In this document: piece after piece, positions 1-7,965 of the stretch
How the letters are laid out: every line of letters starts with the position of its first letter
Numbering within the stretch: the stretch's first letter is position 1
From: Telmatobacter sp. DSM 110680
GTDB lineage: Bacteria > Acidobacteriota > Terriglobia > Terriglobales > Acidobacteriaceae
Length of the DNA: 64,000 nucleotides
Assembly: GCF_039994875.1 (NCBI RefSeq)
Contig: NZ_CP121196.1
Location: forward strand, 2,480,001 to 2,544,000
Direction: 5' to 3'
The notes under the pieces: model-generated
What the model saw: only the letters and a program-made list of their open reading frames with translations
The model's database searches: none
What the model was told of the DNA's origin: nothing
Position numbers and translations under genes: made by a program

Positions 1-2
1 CA

Positions 3-1736
3 GAAGTCTCAACATACTTCGGTCTCCTTGAACAGAAGCAGATATCCAACGCTGTCGACGCCACCAACTTTGCATGGCTCGCGATGGGCCAACCCACGCA
101 CGCGTTCGACCTCGACAAAATCGAAGGCGGCATCATCGTCCGCCGTGCCCGTAAAGGCGAAAAGCTCAAAACCCTCGACGGCATCGAGCGCACGCTTGAT
201 CTCGAAGACCTTGTGGTCGCCGATCACGCAAAACCTCTCGGCCTTGCAGGCGTCATGGGCGGCTGGGACACGATGATTACGCCTGAAACGAAGAATGTTC
301 TCGTTGAGGCCGCGTGGTTCGAGCCCATGGCCGTGCGTCGCACTGCACGCCGTCACGGATTGCACACCGACGCCAGCCATCGTTTCGAACGTGGCGCCGA
401 CTTCAACGCCGGGCCGGTCGCGTCCGTCATCGTCAGCCGTATTCTGCTCGCCAACGGCGGCCACATCGAAGGTGATCTCGTCGATGTTCGCGTCCCTGCA
501 TGGGAATCCCGCACAGCCAACCGTCAGCCCATCACGCTGGCACTCAGCGAAGTCCATCGCATCCTCGGCACGACAGAAAACAAGGAAGGCATCACCGCGT
601 CCTTCGTTGAATTCACTCTTACCGGTCTCGGCTGCACCCTGACCTCAACCTCCTCACAGGCCCCCGCGTGGCGGGTCAGCCTTCCCAGTTGGCGCCTAGA
701 TCTCGAACGCGAAATCGACCTCATTGAAGAAGTCGCCCGCGTGTATGGCTACAACCGTTTCGCCAACACTCTCCCCGCATTCGGCGAGGGCGTCGAAGCC
801 TTGCCGTGGGCCGAAGCCGAATCAGAAGTCCGCCGCACTCTACTAGCCGCCGGATTCCACGAGGCCATCGCCAGCACCTTCTGCTCCGCTCAGGAAGCGG
901 CGCTCACCGCACCCATACCCGGCCAGATCGTTCCGATCGGCAACCCACTCAGCGACGAAGCCGGCGTACTCCGTCCGTCCCTGCTTCCGGGCACTCTCTC
1001 AGCGGTCGCTGCAAATCTCCACCGCGATGTCAGCGACGTGCGTATCTACGAAATCGGCACGGTCTTCACCGGCACCACAGAAAAAGTAGAAGAGCGCCCC
1101 GCTTTGGCATTTGCCGCTGCTGGAGCTCTTCCAGACCAAAGCGCTCTCCATCCCGGCCGAGCCATCGAATTCCACGATCTCAAAGGCATCGTCGAACAAG
1201 TTCTCGCGCGCTTTCAAATGCGCACCGTCTACTTCGACCGCTTCCCCGCAGATTCCGGCCTCGCACCCGCATGGCTGCATCCCTATCGTTCCGCGCGCGT
1301 GGTTGTGGAGGGCCTCACCGCTGGCTGGTTCGGTCAGCTGCATCCGGCCCAGGCTGCCGCCCGCAAAATCAAGGACACTGTCATCGTCGGCGAACTGTAT
1401 CTCGACCGCCTCTACAAGTTGCCGCTGCGCAAACCCTCAGCGCGCGACATCTCTCGATTCCAGCCCGTACGGCGCGATTTCTCCCTGGTTCTAGATCAAA
1501 GCATCGCGTGGGAAAAAATAGACCAGGCGCTCGCGTCTCTCCAGATTCCCGAACTCGTGGACTGGCGCGCCCGCGAAGTTTTTCGCGATGCCCGCCTCGG
1601 TGCGCACGATTATGCACTCCTCGTCAGCGCCACCTTCCAGGCTCCAGACCGCACTCTGCGCGAAGAGGAACTTCAATCATTCCAATCGCGAGTTGTCGAA
1701 GCCGTTAACAATGCCGGTGCGCGCCTCCGAACCTGA
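3..1736 (+). CDS. pheT: Phenylalanyl-tRNA synthetase beta subunit, 5' truncated
   Basis: This is the C-terminal part (577 residues) of the beta subunit of phenylalanyl-tRNA synthetase, which with PheS charges tRNA-Phe in the cytoplasm. The frame is open from the window edge, so the true start lies upstream. The first residues, ISNAVDATNF followed by MGQPTHAFDLDKI, are the typical B3/B4 (editing) region. A B5-like stretch and the catalytic-like core follow, with IDLIEEVARVYGYN near the middle. The last ~95 residues (SRFQPVRRDFSLVLD to the end) are the FDX-ACB anticodon-binding domain. The stop is TGA at 1734. The next genes are a coiled-coil protein and zapA on the same strand. Identity is firm; pheS is presumably just upstream, outside the window. 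Confidence 0.96.
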   Translation, partial: EVSTYFGLLEQKQISNAVDATNFAWLAMGQPTHAFDLDKIEGGIIVRRARKGEKLKTLDGIERTLDLEDLVVADHAKPLGLAGVMGGWDTMITPETKNVLVEAAWFEPMAVRRTARRHGLHTDASHRFERGADFNAGPVASVIVSRILLANGGHIEGDLVDVRVPAWESRTANRQPITLALSEVHRILGTTENKEGITASFVEFTLTGLGCTLTSTSSQAPAWRVSLPSWRLDLEREIDLIEEVARVYGYNRFANTLPAFGEGVEALPWAEAESEVRRTLLAAGFHEAIASTFCSAQEAALTAPIPGQIVPIGNPLSDEAGVLRPSLLPGTLSAVAANLHRDVSDVRIYEIGTVFTGTTEKVEERPALAFAAAGALPDQSALHPGRAIEFHDLKGIVEQVLARFQMRTVYFDRFPADSGLAPAWLHPYRSARVVVEGLTAGWFGQLHPAQAAARKIKDTVIVGELYLDRLYKLPLRKPSARDISRFQPVRRDFSLVLDQSIAWEKIDQALASLQIPELVDWRAREVFRDARLGAHDYALLVSATFQAPDRTLREEELQSFQSRVVEAVNNAGARLRT

Positions 1737-1838
1737 CCCGTGTCGGGGTAGTTTCTTCGCAGTTTCCCTCAGCTTCCGCCGCTCGCTCGTGGAGCTATAC
1801 TTCCCGAATACAGCGCAATTGCGCGGAGGTTATTTTTC

Positions 1839-2177
1839 ATGTCGCCATCATCCCTGGAATCCCAGATCGCGGAACACCCCGAAACCGAGCACTCTGAATT
1901 GCACGACCACGATTCATCCGCGAACCTTGCCCTCAGCAGCAGCGATTTTTCTGCTTTGGAAGAGCGCGTAGCCCGCACCGTCAATCTCGTGAAGTCAGAG
2001 CGTCACGCTCGCGCCGCTGCCGAGCAGCATGCAGAATCTCTCCACGCGCAACTCAGCGAACAGCAAACAATTGTCAAAAATCTGCAGGAAGAAATCCGCG
2101 CCCTCAACGCTGAGCGCGAACAGGTTCGCCAGCGCGTTGATCGCCTGCTTTCACAACTCGACGCACTTGAAGTGTGA
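1839..2177 (+). CDS. Small coiled-coil protein upstream of ZapA
   Basis: A 112-residue acidic protein with no signal peptide or membrane segment. Residues ~40-110 are Ala/Glu/Arg/Gln/Leu-rich with heptad-like spacing (ERVARTVNLV, AEQHAESLHAQL, NLQEEIRALNAE, QRVDRLLSQL), which predicts one long coiled coil. The start ATG has a GGAGGT Shine-Dalgarno about 8 bases upstream. Its stop lies a few bases before the zapA ATG, so the two are probably co-translated. Position and shape suggest a ZapB-like division accessory partner of ZapA. I do not see a sequence signature that proves this, so the function is inference from context. Confidence 0.8.
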   Translation: MSPSSLESQIAEHPETEHSELHDHDSSANLALSSSDFSALEERVARTVNLVKSERHARAAAEQHAESLHAQLSEQQTIVKNLQEEIRALNAEREQVRQRVDRLLSQLDALEV

Positions 2178-2185
2178 GGTCTTCA

Positions 2186-2497
2186 ATGGCCAAGGAAATT
2201 CAGCCCGGCACTCCCGGTTACACCACCGTCAGCATCTACGACCAGATGTATCACCTGCGCGGTCAAAACCCCGACCACATCCGCCAACTCGCGGATCTGG
2301 TAGACAGCAAAATGCGGGCCGTGGCCGCGCACGGTCGTACCGTCGACTCGCTGCGCGTTGCCGTCTTGGCCGCCCTCAACCTGGCCGATGAGGTTTCGCA
2401 AATCTCCGGTGTCGATGCGCATGAGGGCCGGGCGCGGGCCGCTCATCTGCGCGAGATGCTCGATGAGGTCCTCGAAGACGAGCGCAAAATCGGCTAA
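2186..2497 (+). CDS. zapA: Cell division protein ZapA
   Basis: A 103-residue protein of the ZapA family, which binds and cross-links FtsZ filaments at the division ring. Visible hallmarks are the N-terminal beta segment (TVSIYDQMYHLRG), then PDHIRQLADLVDSKMR and RVAVLAALNLADEV, followed by a C-terminal helix that would form the coiled coil of the dimer or tetramer. Length is normal for the family. I prefer the ATG at 2186 because GTGAGG just before it serves as ribosome binding site. A GTG at 2174 overlapping the previous stop would add four residues. It belongs to the pheT-downstream cluster with the coiled-coil gene. Confidence 0.92.
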   Translation: MAKEIQPGTPGYTTVSIYDQMYHLRGQNPDHIRQLADLVDSKMRAVAAHGRTVDSLRVAVLAALNLADEVSQISGVDAHEGRARAAHLREMLDEVLEDERKIG

Positions 2498-2588
2498 TAG
2501 CTAGCGTCGGTACTCGAATTAATCGAAACATACCGGGGACCATTCCACTGATTCGCTGATTGCTCACGCGAAATACCCTACCTCACTC

Positions 2589-2610
2589 GGATGGCACAGA
2601 TCCGCCATCC
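2589..2610 (+). other. Hairpin between zapA and the TlpA-like gene
   Basis: GGATGGC (2589-2595) and GCCATCC (2604-2610) form a perfect 7-bp stem with an 8-base loop. No T-run follows, so it is not a classical intrinsic terminator. A second potential stem, TGCTCCC (2637-2643) with GGGAGCA (2669-2675), covers the Shine-Dalgarno of the next gene. Confidence 0.4.
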
Positions 2611-2678
2611 CATTTCGCTTAATCCTGCGGTAAACTTGCTCCCATCCTGCCGTTCACACTCGCTCAGGGGGAGCACCC

Positions 2679-3815
2679 ATGTTCGGTGTTTCGACTCGTC
2701 TTTCCGTCTCGCCCAGTCTTCTCGCCGTCGCTCTGCTTGGCACGTTTGCCAACCTCTACGCACTCGACGCTGCCAAACCGGATGCCCCCAAGCCCGGCAT
2801 GCCCACCGACCCCAAAGCCATGAAGACCTACAAGGATGCCATCGACTGGCTCAAAATTGGTAAGCGCGGTGAAGCCATTGACTCCTTGCGCAAGGCCGCC
2901 AGGCAGGATGGTCATTGCACCGAGTGCCTGCGACAGGCCTATTCGCTGGCCACCAGCACCGGGCAATACAAAGAAGCAGAAGAGATCGCCCGCGAGTGGC
3001 TAACGATCGCCGCAACCGATGTCGACCGCGCCGCCGCTCACTATCGCATTGCCATCGCGCTCCAGCAGCAGGGAATCAACGACAAGAAAGATAAGTGCTT
3101 CGACGAAAGCTGCGGCGAATTCAAATCCGCCTTGCAACTCGAACCGAAGTTTACGGCGATTCACTACGCCATGGGCGTGTCGCTCGCCCACATGCATCAA
3201 GACGATGCAGCCCGTGCTGAGTTCTCCAACTTTCTTGCCACCGACACCGCGACACCCAATGTGCACGAACGCGCCCAGCGGTACATTGATCGCGTCGAAC
3301 TCGCACGAGCCCGCATGGCTCCGCCTTTCTCCATCACAACCATCGATGGCAAGCAGATCTCTCTTGATAGCCTCGCCGGCAAAGTCGTGCTCATCGATTT
3401 CTGGGCCACGTGGTGCGGCCCTTGTCGCGAAGCTCTCCCCCACATCCGCGAAATCGCTCACCGTTTTCAGGAGCAGCCCCTCGTCGTCATCAGCATCAGT
3501 CTCGACAAAGACGAAAACAAGTGGAAAGATTTCGTCGCCAAAAATCAGATGACCTGGCTGCAGTATCGCGACGGTTCATTCACTGGCCCCATCGCCAGAA
3601 GTTTCGGAGTTAACGCAATCCCCGCGACCTTCACCATTGATGCCGATGGCGTTCTTGAAGATCAGCATGTCGGCGACGCCAGCATCGAAGGCAAACTTAA
3701 AAAACTAGTAGCAAGTGCCGCTGAACTCGCCAAGCATAGATCGCCCGCGCCGACTCTGGAACCGCGTCCCACTGATGCGCCGGTTGCCGATAAGTCCCCG
3801 GGCGGCCTCAACTGA
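2679..3815 (+). CDS. Exported TPR / thioredoxin-like (TlpA-type) protein
   Basis: A 378-residue exported protein. An N-terminal signal peptide (residues ~1-29, LLAVALLGTFANLYA) is followed by a helical repeat region (~45-205) with TPR-like pairs, including KTYKDAIDWLKIGKRGEAID and FKSALQLEPKFTAIHYAMG. The C-terminal TlpA/ResA-like thioredoxin domain (~212-350) carries the redox motif WCGPC at residues 245-249 and a cis-proline region (NAIPATF). Such proteins reduce or exchange disulfides in the periplasm, for example in cytochrome c maturation or thiol homeostasis; the substrate cannot be told here. It ends in a Pro-rich tail. A strong AGGGGGAG ribosome site precedes the ATG and may be sequestered in a hairpin. 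No cytochrome genes are nearby. Confidence 0.9.
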   Translation: MFGVSTRLSVSPSLLAVALLGTFANLYALDAAKPDAPKPGMPTDPKAMKTYKDAIDWLKIGKRGEAIDSLRKAARQDGHCTECLRQAYSLATSTGQYKEAEEIAREWLTIAATDVDRAAAHYRIAIALQQQGINDKKDKCFDESCGEFKSALQLEPKFTAIHYAMGVSLAHMHQDDAARAEFSNFLATDTATPNVHERAQRYIDRVELARARMAPPFSITTIDGKQISLDSLAGKVVLIDFWATWCGPCREALPHIREIAHRFQEQPLVVISISLDKDENKWKDFVAKNQMTWLQYRDGSFTGPIARSFGVNAIPATFTIDADGVLEDQHVGDASIEGKLKKLVASAAELAKHRSPAPTLEPRPTDAPVADKSPGGLN

Positions 3816-3842
3816 AGCGCCCTTGCGGATCAATTTATTTCA

Positions 3843-3950
3843 ATGGAGATTCGTGATACTTCAACCGAATTCGAGCGCCTGCAATCCGCGAACGACGAGC
3901 TAGCGAGGCGGTTTGACGACCGCGCAGATTTCATGGTCCTATCGAAATAG
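3843..3950 (+). CDS. Possible 35-residue small protein
   Basis: A short open frame starting ATG GAG ATT and ending TAG at 3948. The peptide is charged and helix-like (EIRDTSTEFERL, NDELARRFDDRADF), with codon choice resembling the neighbours. It lies 27 bases after the TlpA-like gene. No Shine-Dalgarno is visible, so it may be a relic of a longer gene or a chance frame. The rest of the gap (3951-4193) shows nothing I can name. Confidence 0.25.
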   Translation: MEIRDTSTEFERLQSANDELARRFDDRADFMVLSK

Positions 3951-4193
3951 TGCGATTTGGATAATGTGCTGCCTCCCTCGCCTCTCCGACAAGCCCCGTC
4001 TGATTCTTGAACGACTCTTGCTTCTTCTCAATACAACACCGCATCTGTACGTGCGCATCGAAGAGTGCATCCCCGGCCGGTCCCTGAGATCGTCGTTCGT
4101 CAGCAGGACCAACAAAATCACTCATACACGCGTCCTTTTGAGGCGCCCCCGGTAAGCTAACGTGTCCCAGCAGCGCACCGGTTGGAGGTCTGT

Positions 4194-5552
4194 TTGAAAA
4201 CCGTACTTGCAGCATCCTGCTTATTCGCCTTTGCCATCGTCGCACCCGACTACGCACAGCAACCTAATCTTTCAAAACAATTTCCGCTTCCCCATCTGAG
4301 TGGCGGCGGTCACACCGTTCTCCCTCATTCGGGCGTGGAGTCCAGAGAAGACATTGGCATCCGCGCGCACACCAACTATAAAATCTTCGTTCCCGCCGGC
4401 CGTGATCAGTTCGGTTTTGCCGAAGGAGACGTGCACGCTAACGGCACAGCGGCCGACACCGCGTCTCCGGTGGCCGGCTATTATGCTGAAACACCTGCCT
4501 CGCTGGGATGTCTCTATGGTCTCGCCCACGCCGTTCCCTACTGCAACCCCATCACCCTTTCCAATTCGAATGATGCCGGAGGCGGCTCAAAGGCCATCGC
4601 TATCGTCGATGCGTACGATTACCCCACCGCATTGAAAGACCTCACGGCATATTCAAAGAACTTCGGCCTGCCAGTTCCCACCTCGTCTACGTTCACCGTG
4701 ACCTGGGCCGGCAGCAAACCATCGCCTGATCCCGCATGCGCTAACGTCGATGGCTGGCAGTGCTGGGCGACTGAATCTGCAACCGACATCGAAATGGCTC
4801 ACGCCGCCGCTCCCCACGCCCACATTTATCTTGTTGAAGCAGCTTCCAATAGCTTCACTGACCTATTTGCTGCAGTCACCAAAGCAGTCGCTCTGGTCAA
4901 AGCTGCCGGTGGCGGCGAAGTCTCCATGAGCTGGGGCGGAAGTGAGTGGGACACCGAAAGCAGTGAAGACTATCGCTTCAATCAGAGCAAAGTCGTTGTA
5001 TTCGCGGCCACCGGCGACGTGGAAGGAACTGAATATCCTGCTGTCTCTCCCAATGTGGTCGCAGTCGGGGGCACAACTGTCACTCGCAGTCCCTACACCC
5101 TCGACTTCGAACAGGAAATCACATGGGAGGACGGCGGCGGTGGCGTCAGTCTGTATGAACCTCTTCCTGCATACCAGAAAAAACTAGCCGCCGAGCTTCC
5201 CGGTCGCGGAATTCCTGATGTAGCCGCCGACGCGAATCCGCGCACCGGCGTGTGGGTCTACGACAGCTATCAGAACACCTACAGCGGTATGCTGCAGCCG
5301 TGGAACATTGTTGGTGGCACTAGCGTCGCCGCTCCGCTGTGGGCAGGCATCGTGAATCACGGCGGCTCGTTTGCTGCATCCAGTGCTGCTGAACTCACTC
5401 TCATCTACAACACCGCAGCTTCCAGCTCATATACGCGGGACTATCGCGATATCAACTATGGCACCTGCGGCTACTACGACGGATGGTACGCGCAAACCGG
5501 ATGGGATCCCTGCACCGGTAACGGAGCATCCACTGGCCAGGCAGGGAAGTAG
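4194..5552 (+). CDS. Secreted sedolisin-type serine carboxyl peptidase (S53)
   Basis: A 452-residue secreted endopeptidase of family S53 (sedolisin/kumamolisin), a subtilisin-fold enzyme active at acid pH. A signal peptide (MKTVLAASCLFAFAIV) leads to a ~100-residue N-terminal region and then the catalytic domain. Catalytic Glu194 and Asp198 sit in TESATDIEMAHAAAP, the oxyanion Asp275 in AATGDVEGTEYPA, and the nucleophile Ser377 in GGTSVAAP. The C-terminal calcium-site pattern is DINYGTCG followed by GWDPCTGNG. The usual ~180-residue prodomain is absent or much reduced. I choose TTG 4194 because GGAGGT lies 4-5 bases upstream; TTG 4182 would overlap that site. The protease fits an acidophilic soil scavenger. 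Confidence 0.88.
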   Translation: MKTVLAASCLFAFAIVAPDYAQQPNLSKQFPLPHLSGGGHTVLPHSGVESREDIGIRAHTNYKIFVPAGRDQFGFAEGDVHANGTAADTASPVAGYYAETPASLGCLYGLAHAVPYCNPITLSNSNDAGGGSKAIAIVDAYDYPTALKDLTAYSKNFGLPVPTSSTFTVTWAGSKPSPDPACANVDGWQCWATESATDIEMAHAAAPHAHIYLVEAASNSFTDLFAAVTKAVALVKAAGGGEVSMSWGGSEWDTESSEDYRFNQSKVVVFAATGDVEGTEYPAVSPNVVAVGGTTVTRSPYTLDFEQEITWEDGGGGVSLYEPLPAYQKKLAAELPGRGIPDVAADANPRTGVWVYDSYQNTYSGMLQPWNIVGGTSVAAPLWAGIVNHGGSFAASSAAELTLIYNTAASSSYTRDYRDINYGTCGYYDGWYAQTGWDPCTGNGASTGQAGK

Positions 5553-5588
5553 TAACGCCATTCGCCGAAGCCCTTCGCATGATTCGAA

Positions 5589-5650
5589 CAAATGTGAAGG
5601 GCTCTGTATTGTACGATAAGCCACATTTGAAAAGGCTTTCCCAAATGTGA
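5589..5650. other. Three-part alternative-pairing element
   Basis: CAAATGTGA occurs twice (5589-5597 and 5642-5650), flanking its complement CACATTTG (5622-5629). The central element can form an 8-bp stem with either copy. This could be a mutually exclusive RNA switch, a transcription factor site, or a weak terminator for the S53 gene. The half-site resembles CRP/FNR-type TGTGA boxes, but the spacing is wrong for one canonical site. Confidence 0.35.
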
Positions 5651-5730
5651 CCGTCGTTTCCTAGCACATCAAAGCGTACCCGCACAAGACTTGCAATTCC
5701 TCGCCAACATCCATACAGTCAGCAATAGAA

Positions 5731-5948
5731 ACCGGCCTGCAAAGCAGGTGGGTGGTTAACGCTGGTTGAACCAACATTCATTGAACAGGGGCTCTACTCG
5801 TACAAACTGGTTCTGTGTGCCGTGTCCGCCAGTCCGGAATGCCTAATGAACCACGGGGAGCTCCGCCGTCTTAGGACGGGTTCACCAGCGCATCACCTAC
5901 GGCCCAGTGGGCCGGGTTCTACTTAAGCGGCAAAGTCCACCTTGCCGC
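5731..5948 (+). ncRNA. Putative structured RNA (unassigned) upstream of the Lgt-family gene
   Basis: About 218 bases contain a chain of good stems. CCTGC/GCAGG (5736-5740/5744-5748) has a 3-base loop. GGGGCTC/GAGCTCC (5788-5794/5858-5864) encloses TGGTTC/GAACCA (5808-5813/5848-5853), which encloses TCCG/CGGA (5825-5828/5835-5838). CCGTC/GACGG (5866-5870/5875-5879), GGCCC/GGGCC (5901-5905/5909-5913) and GCGGCAAAG/CTTGCCGC (5927-5935/5941-5948) follow. No convincing reading frame covers it. GAACC at 5848 could also pair with GGGTTC at 5878, so a switch is possible. The protein start lies 65 bases further on. Strand is assumed from the downstream gene. I could not match it to RNase P, tmRNA, SRP RNA or a common riboswitch. 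Confidence 0.4.
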
Positions 5949-6012
5949 TAATCCTTCTGTCGCTTTCGCACTCTGACCGATATCCGCAGTCTGAACCGTT
6001 ATCCTTGGTTCA

Positions 6013-6864
6013 GTGCATCCCGTCCTCTTCCACATTGGTTCGCTCGTCATTCCTTCATACGGCGCAATCGCCGCGGTAGGAGTTCTGCTTGCACTTATGC
6101 TCGCGCTGCACACCGCGCGCAAGCTTAAGCTCGATCCCAACAAGATCTGGAATCTCTCCATCCTCATGCTCTTCACCGCGCTTCTCGGTTCGCGACTGCT
6201 TCTAGTCATCGCGAACTGGACGGTGCTACGCCACCATCCTCTCTGGCTGCTCAGTCTCGCGATGATTCATCATCCGCTGCTCGCCGCCATCGGCAGTTTC
6301 ATCGCCCTGGCGGTTGCCACCGTTTACGTACGCAAAAATCATTTGCCATCTCGCGTCGTTGCCGATGCTCTCGCCGCCCCCGCGGCGCTGGCCCTCGGTG
6401 GGGAACAGGTGGGCGCTCTGCTTGCCGGTTCCGGTTATGGTGCCGGCGCGCACGTTCCATGGGCCATCGTCTACACTGACGCGCTCGCGGACAGATGGAG
6501 CGGTGCGCCACTCGGCATCCCCGTCCATCCAGTCCAGGCTTACGTCGCACTTTGTTTTTTTGCAATCACCCTTGGCCTCATTCTCTGCTTGCCGCGTCGC
6601 CGGCAAAATGGAGATCTCGCCGGCCTCTTCCTCATGGCAACCGGCGTGGTTTTATTCATCACCGAATTCTGGCGCGACCCCATCGGCCGTGGTGCGATGC
6701 TCGGCGGATTTCTGAAGGGCCCTCAGGCAGCCGCCATCCTCTTAGTGCTCGTTGGCGCATTCATTCTTTGGGATAGTCCTTCGCAACAGCTCGGGGTTTC
6801 CGTCCCATCCATCCATCCTGCACCTTCCGCCCATTCCGCAATCGAAAGGCCATCCCATGGCTGA
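6013..6864 (+). CDS. Lgt-family membrane protein (diacylglyceryl transferase-like, active-site residues changed)
   Basis: A 283-residue polytopic membrane protein of the prolipoprotein diacylglyceryl transferase family, which in active members moves diacylglycerol from phosphatidylglycerol to the lipobox cysteine. Family landmarks are LFHIGSLVIPSYGAIAA at the N-terminus, LPSRVVADALAAP, ALLAGSGYG, VPWAIVYTD, PVHPVQAY and TEFWRDP. The usual GRIGCFLAGCCYG reads EQVGALLAGSGYG, so the essential Arg (E. coli Arg143) is Gln. The HGG motif reads AAIGS, and the Arg before the C-terminal EF(F/L)R (Arg239) is Leu. It may therefore be a diverged paralogue rather than the housekeeping enzyme. It starts with GTG, has no clear ribosome site, and overlaps the next gene by 8 bases. 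Confidence 0.82.
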   Translation: MHPVLFHIGSLVIPSYGAIAAVGVLLALMLALHTARKLKLDPNKIWNLSILMLFTALLGSRLLLVIANWTVLRHHPLWLLSLAMIHHPLLAAIGSFIALAVATVYVRKNHLPSRVVADALAAPAALALGGEQVGALLAGSGYGAGAHVPWAIVYTDALADRWSGAPLGIPVHPVQAYVALCFFAITLGLILCLPRRRQNGDLAGLFLMATGVVLFITEFWRDPIGRGAMLGGFLKGPQAAAILLVLVGAFILWDSPSQQLGVSVPSIHPAPSAHSAIERPSHG

Positions 6865-7921
6865 GCCGCGCACGCCTGCAGTGCCGCGCACAATCGCAGT
6901 TCCACCTGAAGCCGCAGGCCAGCGTCTCGATGCCTTCATCGTCACGCAACTTGAAGGCGTCAGCCGTTCACGCGTCCAGTTGCTTCTCGATCAAGGGGAC
7001 GTCTCCGTCAACGGCGCGCAAGCGAAAGCGTCTCTCAAACTTCGTGGCAGCGAGCAGATCCTCATCACTGGCGAACCCCATCCCGCGCCCCTGAAAGCCA
7101 CGGCCCAAGACATTCCTCTCGACGTCATCTTCGAAGACAAACATTTCGCCGTGGTCAACAAGCCCGCCGGCATGATGGTGCACGCTGGCGCAGGTGAAAC
7201 GGAAGATGCGCGCAACTCCAACACCCTCGTCAACGCACTCCTCTTCCGTTTCAAGGCGCTCTCTGCAACCGGCGGCGACCTTCGCCCCGGGATTGTGCAT
7301 CGTCTCGACAAGGACACCAGCGGCCTCATCGTCGTTGCCAAAAATGACGCGGCCCATGCCGCGCTAGCCGAACTCTTTTCCACGCGTCAAATCAGCAAGA
7401 CCTATGTCGCACTGGTGCACGGCTCCGTCGAAAGAAAGAAGGGAACTATCAATGCTCCCGTCAGCCGCGATCCTGTGCGCCGCACCCGCATGACCACGCG
7501 CCCCGCCGACAACGCCCGTTCCGCAGTCTCCCACTATGAGGTGGTCCGCCGCCTCGACACCCGGTTCGGCAAGTTCACGCTGGTAAAGGTCCGCATCGAA
7601 ACCGGCCGCACTCATCAGATTCGAGTTCACATGGCGTCCATCGGCCATCCTGTCGTCGGCGACTCGCTTTACGGCGCTTCGTCGCAACTTACTGATCAAG
7701 TCGCCGCACAAGCCGCTCCCTCCCGTTCCGCGCGCCGTAACGCCGAACCGCAACGCCTCAAGCTCAACCGCAACTTCCTCCACGCTGCTCAACTCGCCTT
7801 CACGCATCCCATCACCGCCAAATCACTGGAGTTGCTAGCCCCCCTCCCTCGCGAGCTTGAAGATTTCCTGGTCAGCCTCGAACAAGGTCGAACAGACTCC
7901 GTCAATACCTCCGTAACGTGA
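6857..7921 (+). CDS. rluD: RluD-type 23S rRNA pseudouridine synthase
   Basis: A 354-residue RluA/RluD-family enzyme that isomerises uridines to pseudouridine in rRNA (RluD modifies helix 69 of 23S). An S4 RNA-binding domain (~15-75, GQRLDAFIVTQLEGVSRSRVQLLLDQGDVSVNG region) precedes the catalytic domain. That domain carries HRLDKDTSGLIVVAKN with the catalytic Asp, then TYVALVHG and GRTHQIRVHMASIGHPVVGD. The ATG at 6857 overlaps the end of the Lgt-like gene and has GAAAGG upstream, so the two are translationally coupled. Which member of the family it is (RluD rather than RluA or RluC) is judged from the S4 domain and length. Confidence 0.92.
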   Translation: MAEPRTPAVPRTIAVPPEAAGQRLDAFIVTQLEGVSRSRVQLLLDQGDVSVNGAQAKASLKLRGSEQILITGEPHPAPLKATAQDIPLDVIFEDKHFAVVNKPAGMMVHAGAGETEDARNSNTLVNALLFRFKALSATGGDLRPGIVHRLDKDTSGLIVVAKNDAAHAALAELFSTRQISKTYVALVHGSVERKKGTINAPVSRDPVRRTRMTTRPADNARSAVSHYEVVRRLDTRFGKFTLVKVRIETGRTHQIRVHMASIGHPVVGDSLYGASSQLTDQVAAQAAPSRSARRNAEPQRLKLNRNFLHAAQLAFTHPITAKSLELLAPLPRELEDFLVSLEQGRTDSVNTSVT

Positions 7922-7965
7922 ACGATGCCGGATCATCGTGCGCCATTGATAAGATAGGAAGCGAT

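Noticed and set aside
806..1708. A 300-codon Arg/Ser-rich open frame inside pheT
   Set aside because: Extreme Arg/Pro/Ser composition and full overlap with a certain gene mark it as an out-of-frame shadow.
2498..2678. Possible 6S RNA after zapA
   Set aside because: zapA is a common 6S neighbour and two small hairpins occur here, but no long rod-like fold with a central bubble could be drawn.
3913..4155. An 80-codon open frame in the gap before the S53 gene
   Set aside because: Poor composition, no ribosome site and no protein-like pattern; the shorter frame 3843-3950 reads better.
5731..5948. RNase P RNA, tmRNA, SRP RNA, cobalamin, TPP, SAM, FMN or c-di-GMP riboswitch
   Set aside because: None of the conserved cores I know (for example GAGGAAAGTCC, GGAAGG-AGCAGCC, CTGAGA) is present, so the region is left unassigned.
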